Positions 1-11,900 of a DNA stretch of 47,459 nucleotides are shown one piece after another. Source of the stretch: Dinochytrium kinnereticum (taxonomy: Eukaryota > Chytridiomycota > Chytridiomycetes > Chytridiales > Chytridiaceae); the NCBI GenBank assembly GCA_027604005.1, contig JADGJT010000166.1, forward strand, positions 1 to 47,459, written 5' to 3'. A program made the position numbers and the translations under genes. The number at the start of each line of letters is the position of its first letter. The first letter of the stretch is position 1. The notes beneath the pieces were generated by a model. That model was not told where the DNA came from and did no database searches. It saw only the letters and a program-made list of their open reading frames with translations.

Positions 1-3000
1 TTGAGGATTCAGTAAGGGATGACGGGATGGTGGAGGATGGAAGAGTCCATTGCGTCATGAGCGCGGATACAGACACGTTATTCACGTTGGAGATTCCGAG
101 GTCCCTTGCCGTGTCCATCATCCACGTATCAGACCCAACACCAGGAAGAAACAAAGCCCTACTCTCTCCTGCACCTTCTTCCACCAACTTCTCTCCACTT
201 AACCTCACCCACTTGTTCCTCACATCCTCCTCTAGTGACATCCCAAGTTCTACTTCAGCCACAACCATAGGCCGATAATATTCAGCCGGTCTCCAAATCG
301 TCTGCGCAGCATTCTGCACAAAAATATCCAACCTCGGAATCCCTTCAGGTCCCTTCAAGTGTTCCGCGAACTTCATAACCTCTCCAACATTCCTAAAGTC
401 CAATCCGTAGACTCTCAGCCGGTCCCACCAGTCCGCTGAATCAGGGAGGTCACGGAAGGTTTTAAGCAGGAGCATGGGGAATCGCGTTGTGATCAGGACG
501 GTGGCGCCGCATCGGAGAAGTTTTAGGGACACGGATCGACCGATTTTGATGCGGCCTCCGGTTACAAGGGCGTATTTTCCGGTGAGGTCGGCTCTTTGAT
601 TGCGTTTGGTTTCATTGAGGGTAGAGCAGTGAGTGCATAAAGCCACCTTTTTCGGCGAATCCGGCGGTTGGAGTGACTCTTCATCGCTGTCATTACTTTT
701 CGACTCGCTCTCCCTCGTATCTTTTTGATCCGCCTCCCCTTTCTCTTCCTCAATCTCTTCAATTTTAGTGAAGCACTCTTCGAGCCCAACTCCAACATCT
801 CGCCCACACATGTAACAAAGATGAAACGCGGTTGCAAATCTGATTCGTCGTCCTAGCCAGCTATCCTTGACATGCTTGAATTGCATAGGTATGAGCCTAT
901 TATGCGGTTCTAAGATGGAGTTCTTGAAGTTGCTATGATTCGACGTCAGCTTGTACTTAAGCCTTGATAAAAGCATGTGGCCTGCTTTGATGGAAAGCTC
1001 ATCGACGAAATATGGATCTTCATAAAAATTGATTTGATCCATGAGATCAGATGCATCGCTCGCTGGCCCGTATATAAGAGGGGTTGTAACCTGATTTGTA
1101 AAAAGTTAGAGATAGTTACAGATACAATAACTTGTGAGTCCTTACATAATCCATTCCGAGGGAAAGTGTGAATGGTTCCAGCTCTGGATTTCCTCGGTCG
1201 GGGTGGAACCTAATAAAAGTTCCTTCATATTCATTGAAATTCATCTCTGCCCAAAACATTAGTTATGCCTTAGTAAAAGAACGAATTAAGCCTTCTTCCT
1301 TATGCGCTCACCTTTCATTGACTCGTCATAAGCGACCAACTTCGGGAATTGCCGTAGCAGAACATCTTTTATTGACTGGGATAGCTCAACGTCACAGCGA
1401 GGGGTATGGCGACAGGTTTCGAATACTAAAGTGGAGAAGCCCCTCGTTGCATACTTTACCATCCGAGTTGCCCTTGCACGATCTGCAAGGGATCTGACAT
1501 CAACAAAATTTGTTCGTGTGTTGAAAGACCTCATCGCACGGCTTTGATTAAAGCGTAAGTTAAATGAAAGTGGAAGCGAGAAACCCTCGCACCGTAAAAA
1601 AAAACATATGGCATGCAAAAGATCATGCAAAAGATAACAAGAAAAGCATATCTTACTCTGTCGCGTAGACATTATCTCCATCATAGTAAACTGCCACGCA
1701 ATCTAAATCAAATGGATAAACAACTTGCTCTGGCGACCGCACCACCATCATCATAAGCTGCGTATGTCGGATCGGGTGGACTCCACAGATAGTAATAGAA
1801 TTAGTCGTCCGAACCGTCCATAGGTATTTTAAACGGCTCTTAACGGCAAGCTTCATAGCAGGAGACCAACCCTTTTGATCCATTACCAAATCAGAATCAG
1901 GGTATTCCTCCTCATCGCCGTGAAGAAGCATCCAATAGTAATCCGAAGTTGGGTCGCCCTTGGCATCGCCAAGCTCATATTGGAGACTAGAGAGCCAATG
2001 CTTTTTCCATATCGGGCATGAACGAAGTGGATAAACGCTGAGGTCAATCTCTTGCCGATTTTTGACGATTTGAGAATGGAGCTTTGGAAGATTCGTCGCA
2101 GCATAGGCCACGTCGACTGATCCAGGAGGGCAGATAAAGAAGACGTCAATGTCACTGCCCATATAAGGGCATTCCTCGGTCGAAAAGTGCTTCATCAGAG
2201 CAATGTCCAGCCTTTGTTCTCGTCGCCTTATCTCCGCGCTATAACGTTCAATCAGTTTTGCAATCTCATAGGGAAGACCAATTCTCCTCTCCAATATGTC
2301 GCGGCAAACGCATTCTTGTTGCCAGAGGTCATAGAGATCTTTAGGCCACGGCATCAAACAGGCGGACACAGCACCTCCTGCGACGATGGCACGGTCTTTG
2401 CCAAGATCAACTTTGTCAAGGAGACCACACGTAAAAACTTGAAAGGCTCGTTTGAACATTGCGAGATTAGGAACCACAGATGTTGACATAAGGCCCGTAT
2501 CAGTCAATTCATGCCAGAGCTTGGAAGGGCTGATTCTCGATGTCTTGCTCCCTTTTATTTCATCTTCAACTACCGTCATGACGTTAAATAGGTTAGCCTC
2601 GGTCTCAAATATCATGTTGCCAAAAAGGAAAAAGGTACTTCCTCACCATTGGGAGATGAAAGAGCGTTAAGGATAGGATGCATAGCCTCCTTGGCATCCA
2701 GCGGTCGGTGGAGAAACCCAGACCGAGCACTATTGTTGTTATGTGAATCAAAAATGCTGAATGCAGGCATGCATTCCTCGGTCATGGCATGCGGAGACGA
2801 GAAGTTGCTCATCAAAGTTCGAGCAGACCTCAGCAGCGACTGATGAAGCGCATCTGAATTCAACAAATGCTTAGCTATCCGCCGGTTTTGCTTGGAGGGA
2901 GTGAAAGCCTGTCCTGCAGCTGCATGCGCCAAAAAGTACTCAATCACCGTTGGATCCGCATTGCGCGACCCATTAAAGAAAACAATCGACACCAAGACCT

Positions 3001-3334
3001 TGACAATATTGTAAGGCATGTGGCCGATGACGGAAGCCATGAAAAGCGAGGTTGATCGCAAGCAGAGTGCATCCAAATGACGAGCGAGTCCTTCAATCTT
3101 GTTGATTGATTCCAACACATCCTGCAACTTGGGGAATGCTGGGATTCCAAACTTGTCCAAAGAGCTTAGGACCTCGCTCTTTGCGGTGCGATCCAAGTCG
3201 GCAGCTAAAGAGTCATCGCCTTCAGGCCTCACATCGCTATCACTATCGCCGTCGTCGCAATTTCCAGCTTCGCACGGGATGCTGAAGATGGTCCCCTCCT
3301 TGAGGAAGGCCTTGACAGTGTCGTGTCTCTCCAT
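1..3334 (-). CDS. Nucleotidyltransferase-like / zinc-cysteine / short-chain dehydrogenase protein, apparent fusion, 3' end cut by window
   Basis: Read as five exons: 3334-2647, 2569-1657, 1541-1312, 1246-1146, 1090-1, with phases that agree throughout. The N-terminal part holds AIVAGGAVSACLMPWP followed by GSDIDVFF, the Gly-Ser...Asp-x-Asp pattern of nucleotidyltransferase folds, and ends with an FDLDC/YYDGD segment. The C-terminal part has two Cys pairs (CYMC near 807-818, CTHC near 626-637) that could bind zinc. It then has a Rossmann SDR start, ALVTGGRIKIG, then TTRFP, then DIFVQNAAQTIWRP (NNAG-like); the catalytic YxxxK would lie beyond base 1. An in-frame TAG upstream supports the start at 3334. 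If the 1247-1311 intron is not used, the first part stops at 1286 and a second gene would start at 1259, only 26 bp later, which is why I favour one gene. SDR assignment is firm; the nucleotidyltransferase label is inference from motif only, and activity is unknown. Confidence 0.7.
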
Positions 3335-3689
3335 CTGCTTTGATTTGGAGACAATCTTTGATGACTATATACTGTAAATATAGCTCTTCTGACTCAGGCA
3401 AAGGTTGACCGCTCAAAGTCAATGGATGAGGGGTACCGCAGTAACATGTAAAGCTAGTGGAAGCATCGCTGACCCATCGTGATTTATTATTCATTAATGA
3501 TTCGCAAGCTCCTAATTCTGGTGTTAGGCATGCTAATTCCTAAACACGAGCCAGGTGTATGGGTACATTGTGCAAGTTATCTATTGATATGCCATTTGGT
3601 ATAGTAAGTTTTTCAGTTGAAGATGCGGCATGCATTTAAATGTTCCGTTCACGTCTGAAGTAAGTCCATGGGCCAGTGCAAGCCAGATA
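3335..3689. other. Intergenic: upstream region of the fusion gene and 3' flank of the hypothetical gene
   Basis: About 355 bases. No reading frame here has family resemblance or splice support. It should contain the promoter of the minus-strand gene starting at 3334 and the terminator of the minus-strand gene ending at 3690. Confidence 0.5.
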
Positions 3690-4622
3690 CTATGTCATCC
3701 CAACGTAAGTCGTCGGCACGAGTCCAATATCTAGCATTTGAAGCCTCGTGCTTCCTTTCCAATCTTCCTTCACTCTAACTTTGATGGCCGTAACCCATCC
3801 CGAGCCGTACACAGGCTGATAATCGATAAACTCCTTCAGCTGTTCGACAAAAGAGGGTGGTTCGGGAATGAGGCTGATGACAGGCATGTGAGACATTGGG
3901 TCGCGGGTAGGCTGATCTTTACTAGTCTGTGCAGAGAGGCTCGAAAGGTTCTCATCATCGTCTTCTTCTATACTGGCCCACCTGCCCATCTCAGCGTCAT
4001 TTCCATCGTCCAGGGGTTTCGGGTCATTAGAAACCTTGTCAGCTTGCTTGGTATCTGTCTCCCCTATTCCTCCAGGTAGGTGCGCGACGACTACAATCTC
4101 TGACGACCTGATGTCCATCTCCCACTCTGTCACTTTGGAGAAGTTGTAAAGCACCTTCTTTTTTGCAAGCCTGATGGGGCCCATGCTTGAGTGCTGGTCT
4201 AAAATCGACATAGCCCGCGGCAAGTAGCAGCTAACTTCGTCCTTAAACATTATATAGTTTGCGTCGTCATCCTCGTCATCCTCATCCATCGAAGTCGCAT
4301 CCCCACGCGTCATATCCTCATCAGCCGCAGCCTGTCCGGTCGACCCCTGAGTTTTAAAACTTTCTACCGCTGGTGTCTTGCACTCCTGCTTGTCCAGCTG
4401 GGTGGAGGACTGGGTGCGGCTCGACGACAGGTTGAGACTCGACTTTGTGGGAGCCTTAGACAGTGGCATCCCATGCCCTCCCCAATGCCTCGGATCAGAG
4501 ACGGGGTAAGCAAAGTCCCTGATCCTAACGCCATTTGCTGCAGTGCCACTTCCTGGGGCGAGGGACACCAGCGAAGACGCGGATTGCAGCGCGACGACCT
4601 GGGGATGTGTTGACAAGCGCAT
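3690..4622 (-). CDS. Hypothetical acidic, Ser-rich protein
   Basis: Single-exon frame of 310 codons if started at the methionine at 4622 (MRLSTHPQVVAL). The frame stays open to an ATG at 4760, but that start would overlap the divergent WW gene by 29 bp, so the internal start is preferred. Visible features: RIRDFAYPVSDPRHWGGHG near the N-terminus, a Ser/Thr-rich stretch, an acidic run (MDEDDEDDD) mid-protein, a mostly ordered segment with YNFSKVTEWEMDIR, and a C-terminal block FVEQLKEFIDYQPVYGSGW. No signal peptide or membrane span. I do not recognise the family. It shares a bidirectional promoter of about 110 bp with the WW gene. Confidence 0.65.
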   Translation of the reverse strand: MRLSTHPQVVALQSASSLVSLAPGSGTAANGVRIRDFAYPVSDPRHWGGHGMPLSKAPTKSSLNLSSSRTQSSTQLDKQECKTPAVESFKTQGSTGQAAADEDMTRGDATSMDEDDEDDDANYIMFKDEVSCYLPRAMSILDQHSSMGPIRLAKKKVLYNFSKVTEWEMDIRSSEIVVVAHLPGGIGETDTKQADKVSNDPKPLDDGNDAEMGRWASIEEDDDENLSSLSAQTSKDQPTRDPMSHMPVISLIPEPPSFVEQLKEFIDYQPVYGSGWVTAIKVRVKEDWKGSTRLQMLDIGLVPTTYVGMT

Positions 4623-4731
4623 TGGTTTGACTCTATAGGGGGGTGTGGTGGTTGACAATCCCCGTCTTACTTGAGGCAGTATTTTCTGAATTTTCTTTCC
4701 AAGCAGTTCTTCTGCCAGCAGCCTCGAAGCG
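4623..4731. promoter_or_regulatory. Short bidirectional promoter interval
   Basis: 109 bp lie between the preferred minus-strand start (4622) and the plus-strand WW-protein start (4732). No TATA box was identified. Its status depends on the minus-strand gene using its internal methionine. Confidence 0.4.
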
Positions 4732-5618
4732 ATGGGCTCGGACTCAACAGCAACAGACAAGGCGCCGGCCAGCGCTCAGCATGAATCAGGGGAGGAGATC
4801 AGTGAGGAGGCCGCTGAGTGGCAGGCTGTCTTTGATGAGACTTCGCAGGCATGGTACTGGTGGAACACCGTCAACGGAGAAACTACCTGGGATGACCCTA
4901 ATGGGACGGAAGGTGCCGAGGAAGCTGGCGCTCCTGCTGAGGGACAGCCAGCTGAGAATGATGCAGAAAATGGTGGTGCTGAGGAGGAGGGGGAGGTTAC
5001 CGAGGATGCTGCGGGCAACGAAACATCGGCTGCCGTACCTGCTGACTACTATAATTCTCAAGAATACTATAACTGGTACTATTCGCAAGTGGCCGCGGCA
5101 TCTGCTGCTGGGGATTCTACTTCTGTGGAGGCAGATTCAGCAGCACCACAAGCCACCACCACCACGGGCACTGAATACTCTTCTTACGCAGGATATGCTG
5201 CGGCCGCTTACGCCACTCAACACTTCCATGCAACCTCGGCTGCAGAGACCTTCCAACCTGGTAACAGCTTAGAGTGGTTAGATTTTTTACCGGATTTGCC
5301 CATTAACAGTTTCTTCGATATAACTGCGTAGGCGATATCACCCTCTCCGCCACCTTCAACCAAAAAACTGGCCGATTTCAGCCTGACCGTGCTGGAGGCG
5401 ACTCCTACTTCAACCCAAATGCAAAGGCAGAGCGTCAGATGGCACACTTTTTCGACATTGATCAGTATCAGGACGAAAGAAATCGGATGAGGATGCAGGA
5501 AGCCATGATGCCACAGGCGAAAAAAAAGCTGACAAAGAAAGATATTGACCGATTTAAAAAGAAGAATAAGGAGAAGAAGCTTCGGTCACTTCTGAAGAGA
5601 TTCGGCCCAGATGATTAA
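4732..5618 (+). CDS. WW-domain protein with basic C-terminal tail
   Basis: Two exons, 4732-5260 and 5332-5618 (271 aa); the intron begins GTAACA and ends GCGTAG. Residues 30-56 form a WW domain with both signature tryptophans (W30, W53) and the closing proline P56, plus the YWWN core; such domains bind proline-rich ligands. A long Ala/Glu-rich, then Tyr-rich low-complexity linker follows. The second exon encodes a compact block (FNPNAKAERQMAHFFDIDQY) and a very basic helix (KKKLTKKDIDRFKKKNKEKK) ending in RFGPDD. This resembles WW proteins linked to RNA processing, but I cannot name an ortholog. Without the intron the frame ends at 5331 and the conserved-looking tail is lost, so the splice is well supported. 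Confidence 0.85.
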
Positions 5619-5984
5619 TGGTGAACTTGTGATGGACCTTGGCTCTCTTTATCGCTATTTTGTTGAAGGGTCTTACTGAGTCGCTTGAAGTAATCTCATT
5701 TATTGCGATTGGTTCTAATTCTCCTTTAAATTATCCTTCTTTACATCACGCAGGCCTCAGTGTAGATCAATCCACGCTTTCGACTGTTTCTCTTCAATGG
5801 TAGCATTCAGTCTCGAATAATCCCATGCCATGGCCGCCATCAGCCCCCATATCTCAGACCTGGTTATAATAAATATTTATGTCTATCGATAAATCATAAA
5901 CGTTGTGGTTGGTGCTGGTTTTTATGGTCCGTTTGTTTTTTACTATTGTGACAATTTCGCCTCCGCCAAAGGTCAGATCATAAT
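5619..5984. other. Intergenic between WW gene and CC2D2A
   Basis: 366 bases, AT-rich toward the 3' side. No coding frame with support. Contains the 3' UTR of the WW gene and the presumed CC2D2A promoter. Confidence 0.5.
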
Positions 5985-8900
5985 ATGACCCAAACGCCTC
6001 TTGAGAGGGCGAGGGCCCGCATTCAGAAGCTGCGAGAAAGTAGAGACTCTGCAGATTCAGAAATTGACCGTCGCAATGACCCTCTGGGACTGGAGGGGAG
6101 AAGAGGAACGGCCGTGCTCCTGGACCCATCCTCCCCTCAAGGAAGAAGGCACACAGTGAGCATTTGAGATTGAAAGGACTATGCATCTTTGTCACGCATG
6201 TTAAAGTATTTTTATGCTAAGATTGATCATACCGAGGCTGCAAAGGGGGCGAGGGATTCAGCATTGTATTCAGGGGTGAGCCGTGTCCGAGATGTTATGA
6301 GCTTAACTCGTGAAAAGGACTTTTTGGTTTCGAATGACGACAATGCGAATGATACGCCAAGATATAGACGAAGAGCCTTGGCATCGGATCCCTTGCTTCC
6401 CGAAGCAATGGTTTGGCTTCAAATAATTCATTCATGTTTCTAATATGCCTCAGAGAGAACGGAGCCAGCAACCTTCGCGAGCAACTTCACCAACTGGGCC
6501 AAGGTTGAGAGCACCAGCCGGAGAAGAATCAAGTAATGGACTTGTAACGGGAAGGTATAGAAGACAGCGTCAAAAAAAGGTATGCGCTCACCTGGTTCCT
6601 TGGAGCTCATACAAAACTGAAGGCAGAGGAAAGTGCATTGGAGCTTCTAGACGAGAACCTCGAAAGGAGACAGGGAGCAAGATCACAGGATTCACTTCCG
6701 GAACGTTCTACAACTCGTCAGCTTCCGGGAGATGAACAAAAGCAAAAGAAAAGAAAGAGGGTTCGGAAGAAGAAAGATGCTGATGAAAATGATGCCGATG
6801 ATGAGAAGGAAGATCCGTTTAAAGGTAATCCACAAAGTAAAGCTCGGTGGTCCATTAATTCTATTAGAATTCCGCGATTTGGCTGAGCAAGCAGAGATGG
6901 ATATGATTACTAATTATGTTGCGAGAATGAAGTGGAAACCTATGGCTAATTGCCAGAAAGAAGAGGTCTGGCCGATATAGTCTAAAACATTAACAAGGTA
7001 GATCCCAAAACTTTTATTTCATCCCGAGAACTTTGTTCTACCGGATAATCCATCAATGCAGGTCCTTTTGCAGGTAAACTTTTTTTTTACGACATAGTTT
7101 ATTTACGGCCAAATATTAAGACCGCACGGTTCCCAGAGCAAGAAGGATTCTACGTCGGCGAGCCACCTCAAGTTTATTCGTGGAACTTAAAGAAAATTGA
7201 GCGCCGAATCCGATGGACTGAGAAAAATCAGTGAGTAGGATGAAAGCCACAAATCTAACTTTCACTCAGTGGAGAAAAATGGTTTGGACCCGACCAAAAG
7301 CTTGCTATAGCACCAGATCCTCTTCGATATCGCATGTATCGACCTGGTGCTTCTAGGCCCACCCCCGTTCCGTTAGCAGCTCCGGACTATGATCCTCTAG
7401 GTTCCTTGATGAAGCAACTCCAAGTAGCGGAAGATCCGGAACCCGTCAATATTAAGGAGTCCAATCCTCACCAAATTGTTTTAAGAAAAGCTTTGCCTTC
7501 CTCTAACTTTCGACCCATCATGGACTCTGCAGATGGAACCTATCTACTTGTAGTAAGGCTGGGCAACATTACTTTTCTGGATCATCCACTCATGACTGAG
7601 GAAATAAAAATCGCACGGGAGATCGAGAACTGGATCAATATGCTTAAATCGAGGAAACGGGTGAATGTTGTGGGATTCTTAACGCAAAAACTGGAGGTTG
7701 GTTAAAGCACTGCGCTGAAAAAGTCTTACCCATTTAGGCTCTGAAAAAGGGTTACAAGGATTACATTCAAAAAACTGAAGCAATGCTGAATCCCATCCCA
7801 GCCACTATGGAGCCTGATAGTCTCGATAGCATTTATTCCGCAAAGCCAGTGTCAACAAACTACTATGCCAAGCACCTTGCAGACAGAGATCGGGAGCAAA
7901 GGGATGCCTTGGGACGAAATGACGAGAGTCGGCGAAAAGAATTCCGAAAAGACATAAGGGCAACTCGATTGCTTCGGGTAAGGCTTTTTTATAAGAACTA
8001 CACTTCTTTAACACATACACAAGGACACTGAATCCCAAGTAGATCGCCTCCTAGAATTCAAAATCCTGGAAGGTTGGGACAAGATCAAAAAGATTCGCGA
8101 GGCAACGGGGACGGTAACCTCCCAGCTCCGAGTTCGTGTTCGAATAAAGGAGGCAACCATCACCGAAGAAGAAGAGCTCGACATTCTCGAACGTGACCTC
8201 TTGGACGAGCTCGACGAGCTTCGAGAAATCCACCACCAGGAAATGCAAGATCGTTGGAGGTCGTATAACCTTGCGGTTGAGGAAGCTCAGCGTCGCAAAG
8301 AAGAGAAGGAGATTGAGGAAAGATTGAGGTTAGAGGCTGCCTCACAGGAGATGAAGCAGTCGGAGGAGAATTTGGAGGAGCCCGAGCAAACTGACCAGTA
8401 TTTTTCAAATGAGGATTTAGCAGATGATTCGGATTGGAGGAAACGGGCTGCTGAGACTACAGAGGTTGCAGACAGAGGACTTCGAAGTAAAAAAGCTACG
8501 AAGGGATCGAAGATGGATAAGAAAGGATTCAGTGACGGAGCGGTAAGACTAAATTATCTTTTCACACAATGAAACGTAGCTCTGATGTTTTTATTACAAC
8601 AGGAAACAGCAACGAACAGTGAGCCCGCGGGTAGATCCACAATTTGGGACAGATTCAGACGACGCTCTCATCAATCTCCTTCACCATCAAGCAGCGCCAT
8701 GCAATCTGAATTAGAAGATCCGAAGTCCAAACGGCGCGATTCGGACGGTAGGCGAGTCTCAAGAGCCAGTCTCCCACCCCTGGCCAATCCCCCTCGACCA
8801 CGAAACTCATCCAGATCCCAATCCCGAAGTCAGACTCCTAGAATTGAACTCCCACCCTTACCAACCTCCCCTGTACCAAGAGAAAAACCTCAGTCCGCGA

Positions 8901-11900
8901 AGGGGAAATATTCAAGAGTCTCATCTCCTAATCGCTCGCCGAGCCGTGCCACTATTTCAAGAGATGATGTCAATAATCGTCATGGTAGCGATTCCAGAAA
9001 CCGATCACTTTCCGTTTCAGGTCGACGCTCTTCCGGCCTTCCACCACCGGTCCCATCATCCCCCGTCCCACGTCGTCCGCAATCGGCCACCCGTCGTCTT
9101 GCATCAAGAGCCTCATCCCCAGGCCGGTCACCAACGCGCACGGTGAACTCCGATGCAGAATCACGTGGAAGAGCTCGTCGGTCGTCATCAAAGCAATTTG
9201 ACTTTGAGCCAAAGGGAGAAATTCACAGCGCCGAATCATCCCGGTCCAACCTAACAATTTTAAATTCACCTAGCCCTACTAATCGAGTTAGCCGTCGTCG
9301 TCCGAACGGCCTGTTTGATTTCGGGAATGGTGAAGTCACGGAAAGATTTGGAAGCGATGAAACATTAAATTCGGAGGCTGCGGCTGAGAAGAAAAAACGG
9401 CGAGGATCAAAGAAAGATGGAAATAGTTTTGGCGGACGGAAATCATCGAAGGCAAGGCGAAAGTCTAGTATTGCAAGGAGTTCTGGTCCACTTTTAGGAT
9501 CTCAGGATCAGCTACCACCTAAACCTGAAGTGGAGGAATTTGATGAGGCAGCTGCTAGGGACCAAATTATTGAGGTAGATAATAACGTTAGCTTGCGCCC
9601 ATGTTAATGATTTGTTGAAGCGGATGAGAACATCGCGAAAACCGCCCGGGTCTCCCTTTCTCTCAATAAATCACGTCTACAGCGAAACCATCACCGAAAT
9701 GGCGTTATGCTCAAAGGTATGTAATAATCTTCCTTCGTCCCGATTTACACAGATTGAAAAAAGGGCGAGCAAGCAAGAAGACGTCAAGTTCAGGAAACAT
9801 ATCTCTACGCTCGATTCTACTACAATGACAAAGAGGTGACGCGAACGCTTCCAAGACAGATTGATCCTGAAAAGTTTATGATGGCATTTTGTGGAATCAA
9901 TGCGCAACACCCTGGTGATTTTGCGGCGTTGGAGGAGAATGGTAAGAGGATTCGAGTTGAAGAGGCTACGATGTTCGGCATTAGGGTGAAAGAGATTCCT
10001 GAGAGTATTAAGATAGCTATCTATGAAACGGTGAGCTCCAATTTCTTGTTTCATTTCACTATCGAAGCATAACCATAAGCCTTGAAGAATGTCATGGGAG
10101 AAATGCTTCTAAGCGAAGTCTACCTTGGTATACCTGAGCCATCCGAAACAGCAAAAATCCAAGATCACAGAGCTACCGTTCTCAACTTTGTCGGAAAGCC
10201 ATTTAGTCGGCAAAACGTCGTAACTCGTCTTGCCGACACAAACCTCTGGACAACTGGAGAGCTTAAGATTCATTCCGTATGGGGCGTGGACGAGATGGGT
10301 CATTCGCTAGGACCTCCCCTAAAACTGTAGGTCCTGCTTTTTAACACAAGAATGAGCCTAATTAAAACTACTAGGTATCGAGAAAAGATGATGAAGGACT
10401 CTCATAGAGGCATCGACCCGTTATTGTCGTCTGGTCCCTCGGGCCTTTTAAATCTAAGAAAATTGATGGACTGGATAAAAGATTCAAGACTAGACGCAAA
10501 TGATCCGCAGAATGCTGGCCTCGTTCAGCTGAAAGAGCTTGTTGAGAAGGGTGTGGATCATGGACTTTCATTTTACGATTACTGGACCCAAAGGCAATTT
10601 TTCCGACTGGGTATTCCGATTAAGTTGGCCGAGGCCTGTTTTGGAGTTGGGGTAAGGGACTTTAGACCTAGGTTATCCTGACTATATTGCTAGCTGAAGG
10701 ACAGTACGATGACGAAACGGCTTTGCCTTTTAAACGCTCGATATCAAAACAAAGTCGTCGTAACGGGACCTATTCCTTTTCGTGACGAAGAAATACATGA
10801 TGGCATGTACGAGAAGATCATAGACCCAACGGCAGAACCGGTAGACTTCATCACATAACTTATCTAAAACCATTAAATTTTGTAGGAGGCTATTCAGAAC
10901 GTATGGTCATTAGCAACCCCCTTCTCCTCCCTAGAAACCCTCGAAAGTGACGACACCCCCATCCAACCAACACAAGATCAATCTACCAGTCTCCGTTTCC
11001 TAAAACGGATACGCACAAATCAACTTATCCACCGTGCTCGTCAGACCCGTCCAAAGCGAGTCGAAGACTTTGTTAGAGAGGAACGACTTGCCGAAGCACC
11101 TCCTCAACAAAACTTTATATTTAACTTCTTTAATCCTATACGACCATTGAAACCTACGAGGACTTCACGGAATTCGAGGGCTACCGCGCAACCTGAGAAT
11201 GGATGCTTTATTGCTGTGCAGGTTCAGAGGGCCTTCAATATTCCCATTAGGAAACAAGATGTTAAGTTCGATGATGCTGCTGAGAGGGATAGAGGGATGT
11301 ATGAGCCTGTGGTACGTTCTTTCTCTGATGCTTTTCTTCATTGCGATAATAACCCTACTTTTTGTAGTCTGTCCGATCTTACCTCGAGATATCGTTCCAG
11401 CGAGTAAAGGTCCGGACCAACGTTGTTGAAGGTCCCAACCCGCAATGGAACGAGACCCTTAGCTTAGAAGTAAAAGCTCCGAATAATGACTTCCGCCCGG
11501 AGAATCTTCTTGATAACGATGTAGGAATGGAGATGGTTTACTTCAATCTTTTCGACGAAATTATGGTGGATATGGTGAGAGACGACCGAGAAAAGGATAA
11601 TGTTATACATCAGAGGCGTGAGAGGAACTGGCTAGGGGGGTTTAGCTTACCGTTTACCTCGGTGTATGAGCAGACTAGGGTATAGTGTGCATTTGCTTGC
11701 TTGTCTTGTATTCATGAAGCTGCTATTTAGGTGGAGGGAACATTTAGGGTCAAGATCCCACCTGTCCTTATGAGTTATGAGAAGAATCCTTTATCGGGGC
11801 CTGTTGAAAACTCGATGCTCTTAGCGGCCGATCCTACCTCGGAAACTATTTTGCATCTTTTCATTACCCTTGAGCCGCCTCTTCTTCAGCCTCCACCTAT

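Noticed and set aside
4643..5272. Plus-strand frame of 209 codons overlapping the WW gene
   Set aside because: It is an alternate frame of the same DNA; the WW-domain frame has the signature tryptophans and a splice junction that extends it.
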